Notes under the pieces: generated by a model
What the model saw: the letters and a program-made list of their open reading frames with translations, nothing else
What the model was told of the DNA's origin: nothing
Database searches by the model: none
Translations under genes and position numbers: made by a program
Origin: Rana temporaria
Taxonomy: Eukaryota > Chordata > Amphibia > Anura > Ranidae
Direction: 5' to 3'
DNA: 64,000 bases
Assembly (NCBI RefSeq): GCF_905171775.1
Contig: NC_053499.1
Span: 85,040,669-85,104,668, forward strand
Shown: in pieces, positions 22,259-31,540 of the stretch
How positions within the stretch are numbered: the stretch's first letter is position 1
Layout of the letters: each line of letters starts with the position of its first letter

Positions 22259-22898
22259 TAAGAGTCTCTGAGAGTCCTAGGTGGCATTGATATTTCAATG
22301 CCGCGTCGTTCCAGCCGGTGTCGGCTGACCATTTGCGGAATTCAGCGGTGTAGTCTTCGACCGGACGTTTTCCTTGCGCCAGGTTATAGAGAATGGTCTC
22401 GGCAGAAGCCATGCGCTGAGGATCGTCATATAGCTTGGCCATATGCTCGAAGAAAGAGTCCAAAGAGTCCAGGATTGGGCTCTGTTTTTCCATAAGGCTG
22501 TGAGCCCACTCTTGGGGTTCTTCGGATAAGAGAGAAATCACAAACCCGACCTTTACAGATTCAGCAAAGAAAGTCCTGGGCTGGAGAGCCAAATATAGGG
22601 TGCAAGCGTTTTTGAAGGCTCAATATTTTCGGCGATCACCAGAGAACCGCTCTGGAGTAGGAACCCGGGGCTCCGGGTTAGTCATTACTACGGCTGGATT
22701 GGCAGCAGCCTGCATTGAAGAGGCCCCAGCAGAAGGTGCGGCAAGAGGAGACGAGAGCCCAGGAGAACCAGTTATTTGCTAAAGGCGGCCGTCGACCTGT
22801 ATGTAACCTTCCTGGAGCTTCTGTACCGCCTCGGTAAGCGCGGACATCCGCTGGCAGAGTGTCTCGAAAGGTGAACGCACCCTGTCGGTCTCGGACAT
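22259..22898 (-). pseudogene. Ty3 gag (capsid region), broken
   Basis: Starts MSETDRVRSPFETL at 22898, only 19 bp from the 5' LTR, and runs through a low-complexity linker into a capsid domain (ERFSGDRRKY, SLLSEEPQEWAHSL, EDYTAEFRKWSADTGWND) typical of vertebrate sushi-group gag. In-frame stops occur at 22781-22779 (TAG) and 22622-22620 (TGA), and a MITE cuts it at 22258. The close start and capsid sequence support the Tf1/sushi assignment. Confidence 0.8.
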
Positions 22899-22904
22899 TT
22901 TCTG

Positions 22905-22914
22905 GCTGGTTTAT
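22905..22914 (-). promoter_or_regulatory. Putative self-priming primer-binding site
   Basis: Two bases inside the 5' LTR boundary, the minus strand reads ATAAACCAGC. This is the exact complement of GCTGGTTTAT, found in the same LTR (plus 23399-23408) about 31 bp downstream of the TATA box, where the transcript is expected to start. Tf1/sushi-type elements are known to prime with their own 5' RNA end rather than with a tRNA, and this arrangement fits. The transcription start itself is inferred. Confidence 0.55.
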
Positions 22915-22916
22915 AC

Positions 22917-23629
22917 TGTCAGAAACCAAGTACTTACCGAGACCGAAATGCAGAGGGTGGCTCACCTTTACGACCAAGCGCGCCCGCCCCCTGAGGTTGA
23001 GACAGGAGACAGAAGCATGAGGGGGTACCGGTGCCAGCGGAGAAGAGGTGCTTGAAGGTGGTAGTAGCAGACCACAGTAGCTTCAGGTGGCTGCAGCCGG
23101 AAACAGGAAACAAGCGGTGACAGGTCAGGGATGCAGGCACGGATCTGGTTCGGGAAGCAGGCAAGGTAAGTCCAAGGTACAGGCCGAGGTTCAAGGGACG
23201 GAGACAGCAGCGGATCCGGGTCACAAGCCAAAGTCCAAGGGCAGGAGAAAACAACAAGTCCGGGGTCACAAGCCAAAAGGTCAGGTCAGGAGAGTTCAAC
23301 TGAATGGTGAGACAAGCCGAGGTCAAAGTTCCAGGTGAGAGCTGAGTCGGGAGGAATTCCAATGGGAAGGTTTCCAGGAAACAGGTTACAAGCTGAAGAT
23401 AAACCAGCAGCCTGTCTTCAGACAGGGGCTGGTTTAAATAGGGCGGTCATGCCTGTGATTGGTCCCGAGTAGTCACACGGCCGTGCATGCGCTTGTGCTC
23501 ATGCACGCGCCTGGCCGCCGCGCCGTGCGCGCACATGCGCACACGTTTGAAGTGCCCAGGCAATCGCTGGGAGATCAATCTACCGCGCAGGCGCGCTGTA
23601 CGGGGGTCCACGGGGCTGAGACCCTGACA
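22917..23629 (-). repeat. 5' LTR of the Ty3 chromovirus
   Basis: In element orientation this is the 5' LTR. A TATA box TATTTAAA lies at plus 23433-23440, with the likely RNA start near 23408. The LTR ends ...CTGACA at 22917, next to the primer site. The TSD copy ACGTT follows at 23630. It is nearly identical to the 3' LTR, implying insertion that is recent relative to the Harbinger it interrupts. Confidence 0.9.
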
Positions 23630-23634
23630 ACGTT

Positions 23635-24211
23635 GATGGAATGCCAATGCTTCCCGATTGCGTTATAGGTGCTCTGTCTCATGGGGGGGGCGTAGTGCCA
23701 CATGTGTGCAATCAATGGCCCCCACAGTGCGTAGGAATCTGGCAATTCTGTAGAAATCACGCATTGCCTTCACCCGCAGGTCCTCCTGTGTGGGTCTGAT
23801 GATTTGGTTGGCCATGCGTCTGAGGATTGCGGGGATAACCTGGTGCACACATCTGCTAATGGAGGATTGTGCCATCCCAGCCACCACTCCACTTGTACGC
23901 TGAAAAGAGCCACTGGCAAGAAAATGGAGTGTTGCCAGTACCTTGACCAGTGGCTCCACTGCATGTGAGCGGTGTGTCTGGCTGGTGATGTCATTTTTCA
24001 GGGTTGTGGTTAATTCCAGGATGGCAGTAGGGGTGAATCTGAAGATGCGATACACCTCCGAATCAGCCATGCCAAAGACGTTTATGCGCGGTCGGTATAT
24101 CCTCTCCCGTGCCCTCCTCTCCCGTGCCCTCCTCCTCCTCCTCCGTTCCCTCCTCCTTCTGCGTGCATCTAAAGCCAGTAGTATAGCTATGACCATAGAT
24201 GCCCCTGGCAT
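23635..24211 (-). pseudogene. Harbinger B transposase, 5' part
   Basis: N-terminal half of a HARBI1-like transposase. The start MPGASMVIAIL at 24211 was chosen because the other two Harbinger transposases here begin MPG. An Arg-rich run (about 24170-24110) precedes RINVFGM, then LATLHFLASGSFQRTSG and the first catalytic Asp in GAIDCTHVAL. The frame stops at the Ty3 insertion and continues at 16932 once one TSD copy (ACGTT) is discounted; the site lies in HSINV. Upstream, at 24413-24428, are two reverse octamers. Confidence 0.85.
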
Positions 24212-24844
24212 GTTGGCATATAGATTGTTGTCCTGCAAGTGTGGCTGCTCAGCTCATCCCTAACGGTGTTGCTTTAGCTGACCTGCACACGTCTAGAGCA
24301 AAGTTAAAGCTGCTTTTACGAGGGGTAACTTTAGATCAGACATACAGCTGGTGCGCACAGCCCGTAGCCTGTGCCGGACAAACGTACTTTTGTGGATCGC
24401 CTTATCTCCCTCATTTGCATATTTGCATAGCAAAACAATGGTGCGTCTAGCGTATTTTTGCGCCCACGATGCGCCGGTCTAGAAAAATTAAGTCGGTCGG
24501 AAAAATCTGGTTTTCAAGCGTATCTCGTTTTGGGGATACAGCGCATAGATAGGCCGGCGCATATTTACATTTACGCCGCGCATCTCGAGATACGCTGGCG
24601 TAAGTGCTTTGTGGATCTGCCCCACAGTGGGGTAGATTCAGGAACAATTTCCGCCGGTGTAGACTGAGATGCGCGGCGTAAATGCCAATTTGCGCCGGCG
24701 TATCTCCGCGCCGTATTCAGCAAACAATATTACGCCGTAACGTAGATTTTTTTTTTTTCGTTTGGACCTTTCCACGCCGGTGCGGCGTGGGCGCCCATTT
24801 ACGCTGGTCTGAACTAGCGCGGCCCTGGTTTTTCTATTTTAAAT

Positions 24845-24950
24845 ATGCAAATGAGGGAGTTGGTCCGATTCAGCAAATTACGAATTGCCGGCGCAGGCTA
24901 CTCCCGGTGCGTGTAACTCTGGTTTGCAGCGGAAAGTTACCCTTTATAAA
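24845..24950 (+). promoter_or_regulatory. Putative Harbinger C transposase promoter
   Basis: Octamer ATGCAAAT (24847-24854), directly preceded by TTTTAAAT, and a TATA box TATAAA at 24945-24950, 116 nt upstream of the transposase ATG. The same octamer-then-TATA spacing occurs in element E (octamer 52166, TATA 52266, ATG 52375). POU-domain factors are known to bind ATGCAAAT; use of this site here is inferred from its conservation. Confidence 0.45.
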
Positions 24951-25065
24951 GCAGGGGTAACTTTACACCACACTTGCACAGGTCATTTGGAGAGCAGATA
25001 AAACCACATCGCTACAGACGAACTGAGCTGCAAGTACACTTGCTGGACAACACCTGTGTGCCATC

Positions 25066-26223
25066 ATGCCAGGGGCAGCCGTGGTCCTTGCACTTCTGCG
25101 TCGACGGGCACGTAGGAGGGAACAGGAGATAATCTTCCGCACACGCATTAATGTTTTTGGCATGGGGGACGCAGAGGTGTATCGCACCTACAGGTTCAGC
25201 CGTGAAGCCATACTGGAAATCACCAGATTCCTGCAGGATGACCTCACAAGCCCCACACTCCGCACACATGCAGTGCAGCCACTGGTGAAGGTATTAGCCA
25301 CACTTCATTTCTTGGCCACTGGTTCTTTTCAAAGGACAAGTGCACTGTCGGCTGGGATGTCACAACCCACCGTGAGCAGGTGTGTTCACCAGGTGATACC
25401 AGCAATATTGAGACACATGTCCCACCTCTTCATAAAACCCTCCCAGGAGGTCCAGCGGATGAAAACAATGCAAGATTTTTATGCAATTGATAGATTTCCT
25501 GGCACAGTGGGTGCAATTGATTGTACACATGTGGCACTTCAGCCCCCCGTGACATCGAGCACATTTATTGTAATCGAAAGCACTGGCATTCGATTAATGT
25601 GCAGATTATAGTAGATGCCCAAGGACTAATATGGCACGTCCGTGCCAAACACCCCGGCTCGTGCCATGATAGCTTTATTTATCGTCATAGCAACATCCCA
25701 GATGAATTTGACCAGAACGTCTACGGGGACAGCTGGCTGGTTGGTGAGTGACATGGGTGTCAGGTATGACTGTCCCCCCCCATGATATAGACATCACGAG
25801 GGGCACATGCATGAGTAACATCCTCCTGTCTTTTCCCTTACAGGTGATGCAGCATATGCACTTGGACCACATATGATGACCCCATTCCGGAACCCCCAAA
25901 CCCCAGGAGAGAAGAGATACAACCTAGCCCATGCACGGACCCGTGGAGTTGTGGAGCGAACATTTGGTCTGCTGAAATCTCGTTTTCGCTGCCTGGATAA
26001 GTCTGGGGGGACCCTGTTATATTCCCCTGAATTTGTTTGCAAAATTATCGGGGCTTGTTGCATTCTCCATAACTTTGCAGTGAGAAGGGGCCTGGAGATT
26101 GAGCTACGTGAGGACCTGACCCCCCAACCACATAATCCCCCCCTGCCAGAGGCTAACCCGTCTGCTGAAGGAAGAGCAGTCAGGAGTCGCCTCGTCGAAC
26201 GTTATTTTTCACGATTAAATTAA
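25066..26223 (+). pseudogene. Harbinger C transposase, single frameshift
   Basis: HARBI1-like DDE transposase in two exons. Exon 1 (25066-25743) starts MPGAAVVLALL and contains RINVFGMGDAEVYR, a helix-turn-helix-like stretch, and Asp in GAIDCTHVAL. It is then shifted by loss of one C in the C-run at about 25540; DIEHIYCNRKHWHSINV and the second Asp (PGSCHDSF) follow in the next frame. Donor GTGAGT is at 25744, acceptor CAG ends at 25843. Exon 2 (25844-26223) carries FRNPQTPGEKRYN and the catalytic Glu in GVVERTFGLLK. Apart from this one-base loss it appears complete. Confidence 0.88.
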
Positions 26224-26586
26224 TGTTAATGGATGCATGCACATCACTGTGGTCCCTAACACATACACCCCACATTCACACAGAATTGGATTAGACCGAA
26301 GTACCACCCATGGTACTAGGGAGCAGCAACGCCGCGCCAAGGCTCCAATTATGTTGCTGTCCATTCATACATCTTTATGAATAAATCATGCACTAACTCC
26401 CGTGTGCATATAAAATAATAAATAATTCTCATAACTTGAGAAAATAAAAATAAATTTTTGCAATACATGAGTAAAATGGAAAAAATATTCTCATAACCTG
26501 AGTAGAAAAATAAAATTTTTTAAATAACATGACTATAAAAAAAAATAAAAATAAAAAAACCTGAGTATAATTAAATTTAACCAAAA
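26224..26586. other. Intergenic gap of convergent Harbinger C genes
   Basis: AT-rich, non-coding, with several AATAAA-like words (for example near 26377-26450 and 26560), suitable as 3' processing signals for both converging genes. Short ATGAGTA-type direct repeats are visible. Nothing else recognised. Confidence 0.5.
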
Positions 26587-28121
26587 TCAACGGCCCTGTC
26601 GTGGGCTCTTTCTTGGCCCTCGGCTCCTGGGGCGCAGTTGCCTGCGGCGAGCCGGGGCTGGTGGGGCAGGGGGTGGTGGAGCCGGGGCTGGTGGAGCCGG
26701 GGCTGGTGGGGCCGGGGCTGGTGGGGCAGGGGGTGGTGGTGGTGGTACCTCCCCCAGTCTCTCCCTAGCTGCATCCCTGCCCTCCATTGCCACGGCTAAC
26801 CTATTAAGGTAGATATTAGTTGCAGCCTGCATCCGCAGCCGGCGGGTCACATTGCTGCGCTGCTGGCGCCGTGTCAGCCTCCCCTCCTCTCTTACTGCAC
26901 CTGCCAGGCTGCGGACCTCTGCCACCAGCTCGCTTGTGGTGGCCTGAAGCTCACCCAGAGACGTGAGAAGGGCTGCCCCGTTACCCACCACGTCCTGGAG
27001 GCTGTCGTTTATTAGTAAACTCTGGCCAGCCTGCTGAGTAATGGCCTCCTTCATTGCCAGAGTGCAGGCAGCCTGGCTCTCTGCAGAGGACTCCAGGCTA
27101 GCAGCCACCCGTGAGAGATCCCCCGCAAGAGACCCCATATAGCGGGTCTGTTTAGTTTGGTCCCTTGCCAGAGACACCTCCAGCTCGTCATGGACTCTCC
27201 TCCTTTTTTGACGAGCCATCCTTGGGGCAGGAGTAGATTGAGGACGGCTGGAGGGGCTTGGGTCCTGTGAGGGCCCGGCCTGGGAGGGGCTTGGGTCCTG
27301 TGAGGGCCCGGCCTGGGAGGGGCTTGGGTCCTGTGAGGGCCCGGCCTGGGAGGGGCTTGGGTCCCTAGGTGGGGAATCCCTGATAGGGCTAGAGAGCCCT
27401 GAGGGGGTAAATGTCATGAGGGGGGAGGTGGGGGAGGGGTCAGGAATGGGGGTCTCCAAAAATAAAATAAACGTTTCCTCCTCCTCTTCTACGGGCTGCT
27501 CCTCCACCACTTCCTCCACCACAGAGGTAGGGGCAGTCTCCACCCTGGATGTGGTGGGTCGGTCGGCAGCCGATGATGGCCCAGCTCCATCCTGCACATC
27601 TGTGGAGGACACAAAACATTCAGATGTTGGTGGACCCACACAATTGTCACTTGTTCCCTCCCCCCCACACACACACATGCAACACACCAGAAAGAAGAGA
27701 AAACACACTTACCTGTCCTCAAGGGCTGCTCTCCAGAATCAAACCCATCCAGGCCCTCCACCACCGAACGATCTAGGAACCTGGCCACCACAAGGTCCTC
27801 TGATGTCAATGTAATTTTTTTTGCTGGCCCACCACCTGTTCCCCTGGCATGTTTACGCATTGCCACCAACTTGTCTTTAACCAGTTTGCGCAAATCATTA
27901 ATTTTTTTTCTGATATGTTTGGGCTGCCTCTCCGCAACCCCCAAAGCATTGACCTGGTTAGTAATGATGGCAAAAAATCGCTCTTTATCAGATTTGCCAG
28001 TGTGCCCACTCTGTGGCCCATAGAGGCAGTCCCCATGTTGGGAGAGGCCCTCAATAATTACAGCCCTCTCCTCTGGGCTGAAATTGGTCATCCGCCCACC
28101 TGAGGATTCCTCATCAGCCAT
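26587..28121 (-). CDS. Harbinger C Myb/SANT-like partner protein, intact
   Basis: Two-exon minus-strand gene predicted to give about 473 residues. Exon 1 (27713-28121) starts MADEESSGGRMTNFSPEE and holds the SANT-type domain (NFSPEERAVIIEGLSQHG ... KKINDLRKLVKDKL) ending RGTGGGP. Donor GTAAGT follows 27713; acceptor CCACAG precedes 27599. Exon 2 encodes an acidic stretch, four Pro/Ser repeats (DPSPSQAGPSQ), a predicted helical region with SLAGDLSRVAASLE, a poly-Pro/Ala segment and a basic RPRSRGPRK tail. I chose the ATG at 28121 over an upstream TTG. In Harbinger transposons this protein assists nuclear import and end recognition. No stop or shift is seen. Confidence 0.85.
27254..27362 (-). 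repeat. 33-bp coding tandem repeat in Myb-like exon 2
   Basis: Just over three exact copies of a 33-bp unit (AGGGGCTTGGGTCCTGTG plus GAGGGCCCGGCCTGGG on plus), encoding DPSPSQAGPSQ on minus. Being a multiple of three, it changes protein length without shifting the frame. Confidence 0.85.
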
Positions 28122-28576
28122 AACTGCCCCACCACAATGCAAACGACCTAGCTTAGAAAAAAAAAGCTTCAGTACATTTGCACCTGCAGGGCGGAAGTCT
28201 GGGCTGATTCATGGACTGGGCTTTGGTAGTGGGTCGGCGTAGCTCAGGGATCACGCCGGGGCGCAGTTCTGAGCATGTGCAGATTGGGGCATTTACCCCT
28301 GAATGTCACTGAGCATGTGCGGTCTAAGATGCTCCCCGGCGTGACCCCTGCGCCACGCTCCCCGCTTCATTAGCATAGGGAGCCACCCATTTTATTCTAC
28401 CCCGCCTTACGCCGCGCTACGCCGCCTTACGCCGTGTAAAATCCGCCACGCCGGGGCAAGAGACAGGAAAAAAGTTTCCTGAATCACTAGCATGCCTCTC
28501 TGCGCTGCTCCGGCGCAGTGTAAAAAAGATGCACTGCGCCGGACCAAAGATCCGCTGATGTTCCTGAATCTGGCCC

Positions 28577-28628
28577 AGTGTCTTTTCTACCAGATAGATA
28601 GATAGATAGAGCAGGAAGGCTAGTCAGT
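28577..28628 (+). other. hAT leader fragment between two Harbinger elements
   Basis: A 52-bp island with four GATA repeats (GATAGATAGATAGATAGA) and GCTAGTCAGT. It resembles the GA/GATA-rich leader ending at 14234, and I read it as the continuing hAT leader left between two Harbinger insertions. Confidence 0.5.
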
Positions 28629-29604
28629 GGGCCAGATTCAGGAACATCAGCGGATCTTTGGTCCGGCGCAGTGCATCTTTTTTACACTGCGCCGGAGCAG
28701 CGCAGAGGCATGCTAGTGATTCAGGAAACTTTTTTCCTGTCTCTTGCCCCGGCGTGGCGGATTTTACACGGCGTAAGGCGGCGTAGCGCGGCGTAAGGCG
28801 GGGTAGAATAAAATGGGTGGCTCCCTATGCTAATGAAGCGGGGAGCGTGGCGCAGGGGTCACGGCGGGGCGCATCTTAGACCGCACATGCTCAGTGACAT
28901 CCAGGGGTAAATGCCCCAATCTGCACATGCTCAGAACTGCGCCCCGGCGTGATCCCTGAGCTACGCCGACCCACTACCAAAGCCCAGTCCATGAATCAGC
29001 CCAGACTTCCGCCCTGCAGATGCAAATGTACTGAAGCTTTTTTTTTTCTAAGCTAGGTCGTTTGCATTGTGGTGGGGCAGTTATGGCTGATGAGGAATCC
29101 TCAGGTGGGCGGATGACCAATTTCAGCCCAGAGGAGAGGGCTGTAATTATTGAGGGCCTCTCCCAACATGGGGACCGCCTCTATGTGTTGTCCAGCAAGT
29201 GTTGTTGCTCAGGTCGTCTGTAACGCTGCTGCTTTAGCTGCTCTCCAGCTGACCTGTGCAAGTGTGGTGTAAAGTTACCCCTGCTTTATAAAGGGTAACT
29301 TTCCGCTGCAAACCAGAGTTACACGCACCGGGAGTAGCCTGCGCCGGCAATTCGTAATTTGCTGAATCGGACCAACTCCCTCATTTGCATATTTAAAATA
29401 GAAAAACCAGGGCCGCGCTAGTTCAGACCAGCGTATATGGGCGCCCACGCCGCACCGGCGTGGAAAGGTCCAAACGAAAAAAAAAATCTACGTTACGGCG
29501 TAATATTGTTTGCTGAATACGGCGCGGAGATACGCCGGCGCAAATTGGCATTTACGCCGCGCATCTCAGTCTACACCGGCGGAAATTGTTCCTGAATCTA
29601 CCCC
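28629..29604 (-). mobile_element. Reversed Harbinger C deletion derivative
   Basis: Begins GGGCCAGATTCAGGAACA (28629) and ends TGTTCCTGAATCTACCCC (29604), so it is element C in reverse, with AGT on both sides (28626-28628 and 29605-29607). The first about 560 bp are an inverted copy of 28087-28576 (Myb gene 5' end up to GGGGACCGCCTCTATG). At about 29185 it jumps to an inverted copy of the transposase-side end (24629-25055). The whole coding interior is missing, the classic path from an autonomous element to a MITE. The octamer (reverse) lies at 29383-29390. Confidence 0.85.
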
Positions 29605-29645
29605 AGTTTTATTCCCCCCCCCAGGGAAGGTACTTTTGCTGTGAG

Positions 29646-29741
29646 ATGGCTGCTCCCGTTCCCCACAGGCAGAGGAGGAAAAAAAACTTTAACACCCAGG
29701 AGATGTCAGCCCTCATAACAGCAATGGAGACTTATGACCAG
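29646..29741 (+). pseudogene. 5' fragment of a Harbinger Myb-like gene
   Basis: ATG at 29646 opens MAAPVPHRQRRKKNFNTQEM followed by SALITAMETYD, the basic start and first helix expected of the Harbinger SANT-like protein. It is unlike the starts in B, C or E, so it represents another subfamily. It is truncated by a hAT-like end (CAGGGCCGCCATCAGGGG) at 29742. Confidence 0.5.
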
Positions 29742-30898
29742 GGCCGCCATCAGGGGGGTACAGGCAGTACACCTGTAAGGGGCCCGGGGGTCCCCAGGGG
29801 CCCAGATGAGAACCCCCCCCCTTTTTTTTTTTATAAAAAAAATATTTTTTTTTTTAATATATTTTTATTTATATTTTTTTGATGGACAAGAAGGCCTGGC
29901 TTGCAGTCTCTGCTCTAATTCATTTCAAAGGTGTTCTATCGAGTTGAGGTCAGGACTCTGTGCAGGCCAGTCAAGTTTCTCCACCCCAAACTTGCTCATC
30001 CATGTCTTTATGGACCTTGCTTTGTGCACTGGTGAGCAGTCATGTTGGAACAGGAAGGGGCCCTCCCCAAACTGTTCCCACAAAGTTGGGAGCATGAAAT
30101 TGTCCAAAATGTCTTGGTATGCCGACGCCTTAAGAGTTCCCTTCACTGGAACTAAGGGGCCAACCCAACCCTTGAAAAACAACCCCCCACCATAATCCCC
30201 CCTTTCATCAAATGATTTGGACCAGTCCACAAAGCAAGGACCATAAAGACATAAATGAGTGAGTTTGGGGTGGAGGAACTGGACTGGCCTGCACAGAGTC
30301 CTGACCTCAACACCTTTGGGATGAATTAGAGCGGAGACTGTGAGCCGGGCCTTCTTGTCCAACATCAGTGCCTGACCTCACAAATACACTTCTGGAAGAA
30401 TGGTCAAACATTCCCATAGACACCCTCCTAAACCTTGTGGACGGCCTTCCCAGAAGAGTTGAAGCTTTTATAGCTGCAAAGGGTGAGCCAACCCAATATT
30501 GAACCCTACAGGCTAGAGGATCGCACACACGATCGAATATTCCGATGGACGTGTTTTGTCGTATAATCAAACCGTCTGTACGCTCCATCGGACAAAAGAG
30601 CAGAAAAACTACGTAGTTTCGTGAATGTTGGCTGAAAAAGTTCTGCCGTCTGTATGCAGAACAAGTTCACGGCCAGTGCCTTTCGGACAAAAATATATAT
30701 ATAATTGTTATTATCATTATTATTATTAAAGAGCCCAGAGGTCCCGGATGGAAAGCCCCCTTTATTTGGTAATTTATTTTTATAAAAAAAAGGTGGGTTG
30801 CCATCTGGGGCCCTGGTGGCCTCCGGACCCCTAAAAAAAAAAAAAAAATGTTTTTTTTTTCTTTTTTTTTTTAAGGGGGTTCCCATCCGGGCCATCGG
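29742..30898 (+). mobile_element. hAT-like non-autonomous element (CAGGGCCGCC...)
   Basis: Starts CAGGGCCGCCATCAGGGGGG and the first 80 bp run through a GGGGCCCGGGGGTCCCC palindrome into poly-C/poly-T. Similar G/C-rich and poly-T blocks recur near 30780-30898 (GGGGCCCTGGTGGCC; GGGCCATCGGGGCCC), suggesting the two ends of one element or two related pieces. Between them lie Tc1 sequence (29881-30515), a MITE-like fragment (30516-30690) and a TATA/TTA microsatellite (30692-30730). The 8-bp TSD was not found. Confidence 0.4.
29881..30515. pseudogene. Tc1-like transposase pieces in inverted arrangement
   Basis: On minus, 29925-30240 encodes Tc1 transposase with FQHDCSPVHKARSIKTWM and WPAQSPDLNSIEHL (the second catalytic Asp region). 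On plus, 30265-30500 encodes the overlapping and following part (AQSPDLN again, then LLEEWSNIPIDTLLNLVDGL and RRVEAFIAAKGEPTQY). The shared segment forms an inverted repeat between 29925-29990 and 30265-30325. Two fragments in opposite orientation, neither functional. Confidence 0.8.
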
Positions 30899-31266
30899 GG
30901 CCCTCTCCAGCTGACTTGAGCAAGTCTGGTGCAAAGTTACCCCTGCTTTATGAGGGGTAACTTTGCGCCGGAATTTCCAGTTACGCTCACCAGGAGTAGC
31001 CTGCGCCGGTCAAACGTAGTTTTGTGAATCGGCGTATCTCCCTCATTTGCATATTTAAAACCAAAAAACCATGGCCACGCCAGATCCGTCCAGCGTAAAG
31101 ATGCGCCCACGCCGCTCCGGCGTAGAAAAGTTACGCCGGTAGGAAGAAGTCTATTTTGAGGCATATCTGGTTCTGTGGGTATGGCGCAGAGATACGCCGG
31201 TGCACATTTTGACTTACGCCGCGCATCTCAAGATACGCCGGCGTAAGTGCTACATGAATCTGGCCC

Positions 31267-31540
31267 TGTATAGCTTAGCTAGATCAACTATTCCTATTGT
31301 TAGGCAATTTCTTTGTGCTAGCTGCAGTGCTCTAACGTGTTGTATTGCCTGCATGCAGTTTAGATTTAACTAAAACTGAGTACTCAGTGTTAGTGGATGT
31401 GTGCTATTTAATTGCACACATACACGCAGTTGCTGTTACTGCATGACACATGTGCTATATAATTGCACATACACGCATTAGCTGTTACTGCACGTGTGTT
31501 ATTTATTTGCACATGAACGCAGTCGCTGTTAAAGCACATG
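31267..31540 (+). other. hAT leader, irregular part
   Basis: Resumes directly after the Harbinger derivative with TGTATAGCTTAGCTAGATC. Contains loosely repeated blocks with ATAATTGCACATACACGC and CTGTTACTGCA, degenerate forerunners of the 44-bp array that follows. No ORF. Read as the untranslated leader of the hAT transposase at 33076. Confidence 0.5.

Larger units (their letters stand above)
16933..23629 (-). mobile_element. Ty3/gypsy chromovirus (Tf1/sushi-like), 6.7 kb
   Basis: Complete LTR retrotransposon in minus orientation: LTRs of about 720 bp at 16933-17653 and 22917-23629, both TG...CA, flanked by a perfect 5-bp TSD ACGTT (16928-16932 and 23630-23634). The internal order gag, protease, RT, RNase H, integrase, chromodomain is that of Ty3 chromoviruses. 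A putative self-priming primer site and an abutting G-run polypurine tract are present. It is inactive: gag has two stops and a MITE, pol has frameshifts, and the chromodomain is split by a foldback insertion. It lies inside the Harbinger B transposase exon 1. Confidence 0.9.
14235..24623. mobile_element. Harbinger element B, split by a Ty3 retrotransposon
   Basis: Termini GGGCCAGATCCAC (14235) and GTGGATCTGCCCC (ending 24623). It encodes the two proteins typical of PIF/Harbinger: a Myb/SANT-like protein on plus (14725-15953) and a HARBI1-like transposase on minus (16312-16932 plus 23635-24211), convergent. Without the 6.7-kb Ty3 insertion it is about 3.7 kb. The flanks ACT and ACA suggest a decayed 3-bp TSD. 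The left interior carries a palindromic TIR-proximal region similar to MITEs elsewhere, and two adjacent octamers (reverse ATTTGCAT at 24413 and 24421) lie upstream of the transposase. Confidence 0.8.
24629..28576. mobile_element. Harbinger element C, near-autonomous
   Basis: Termini GGGGTAGATTCAGGAACA (24629) and TGTTCCTGAATCTGGCCC (ending 28576), flanked by a perfect 3-bp TSD AGT (24626-24628 and 28577-28579). Encodes a transposase on plus (25066-26223) and a Myb/SANT-like partner on minus (26587-28121), convergent, with an AT-rich gap (26224-26586) carrying AATAAA-type signals. The partner gene is open; the transposase has one frameshift. A reversed, internally deleted relative lies 52 bp downstream. 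Confidence 0.9.
29605..31266 (-). mobile_element. Second Harbinger derivative with nested debris
   Basis: The right end is GTAAGTGCTACATGAATCTGGCCC (ending 31266), with a reverse octamer at 31045-31052 and a CCCCTGCTTTATGAGGGG box at 30940, i.e. a transposase-side Harbinger end. The left side begins inside the 5' end of a different Myb-like gene (start MAAPVPHRQRRKKNFNTQEM at 29646). The left terminal repeat is not visible, probably lost at the 29604 junction. The middle (29742-30898) is filled by hAT-like and Tc1-like sequence. Confidence 0.6.

Noticed and set aside
21660..22271. 203-codon plus-strand frame
   Set aside because: Lies in the palindromic MITE; the frame arises from its inverted repeats.
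24248..24262. GCTCATCCCTA as possible right end of the hAT starting TAGGGATGAGC at 13846
   Set aside because: It lies in the 5' leader of the Harbinger B transposase, inside a later insertion, so it cannot be the hAT terminus; likely chance.
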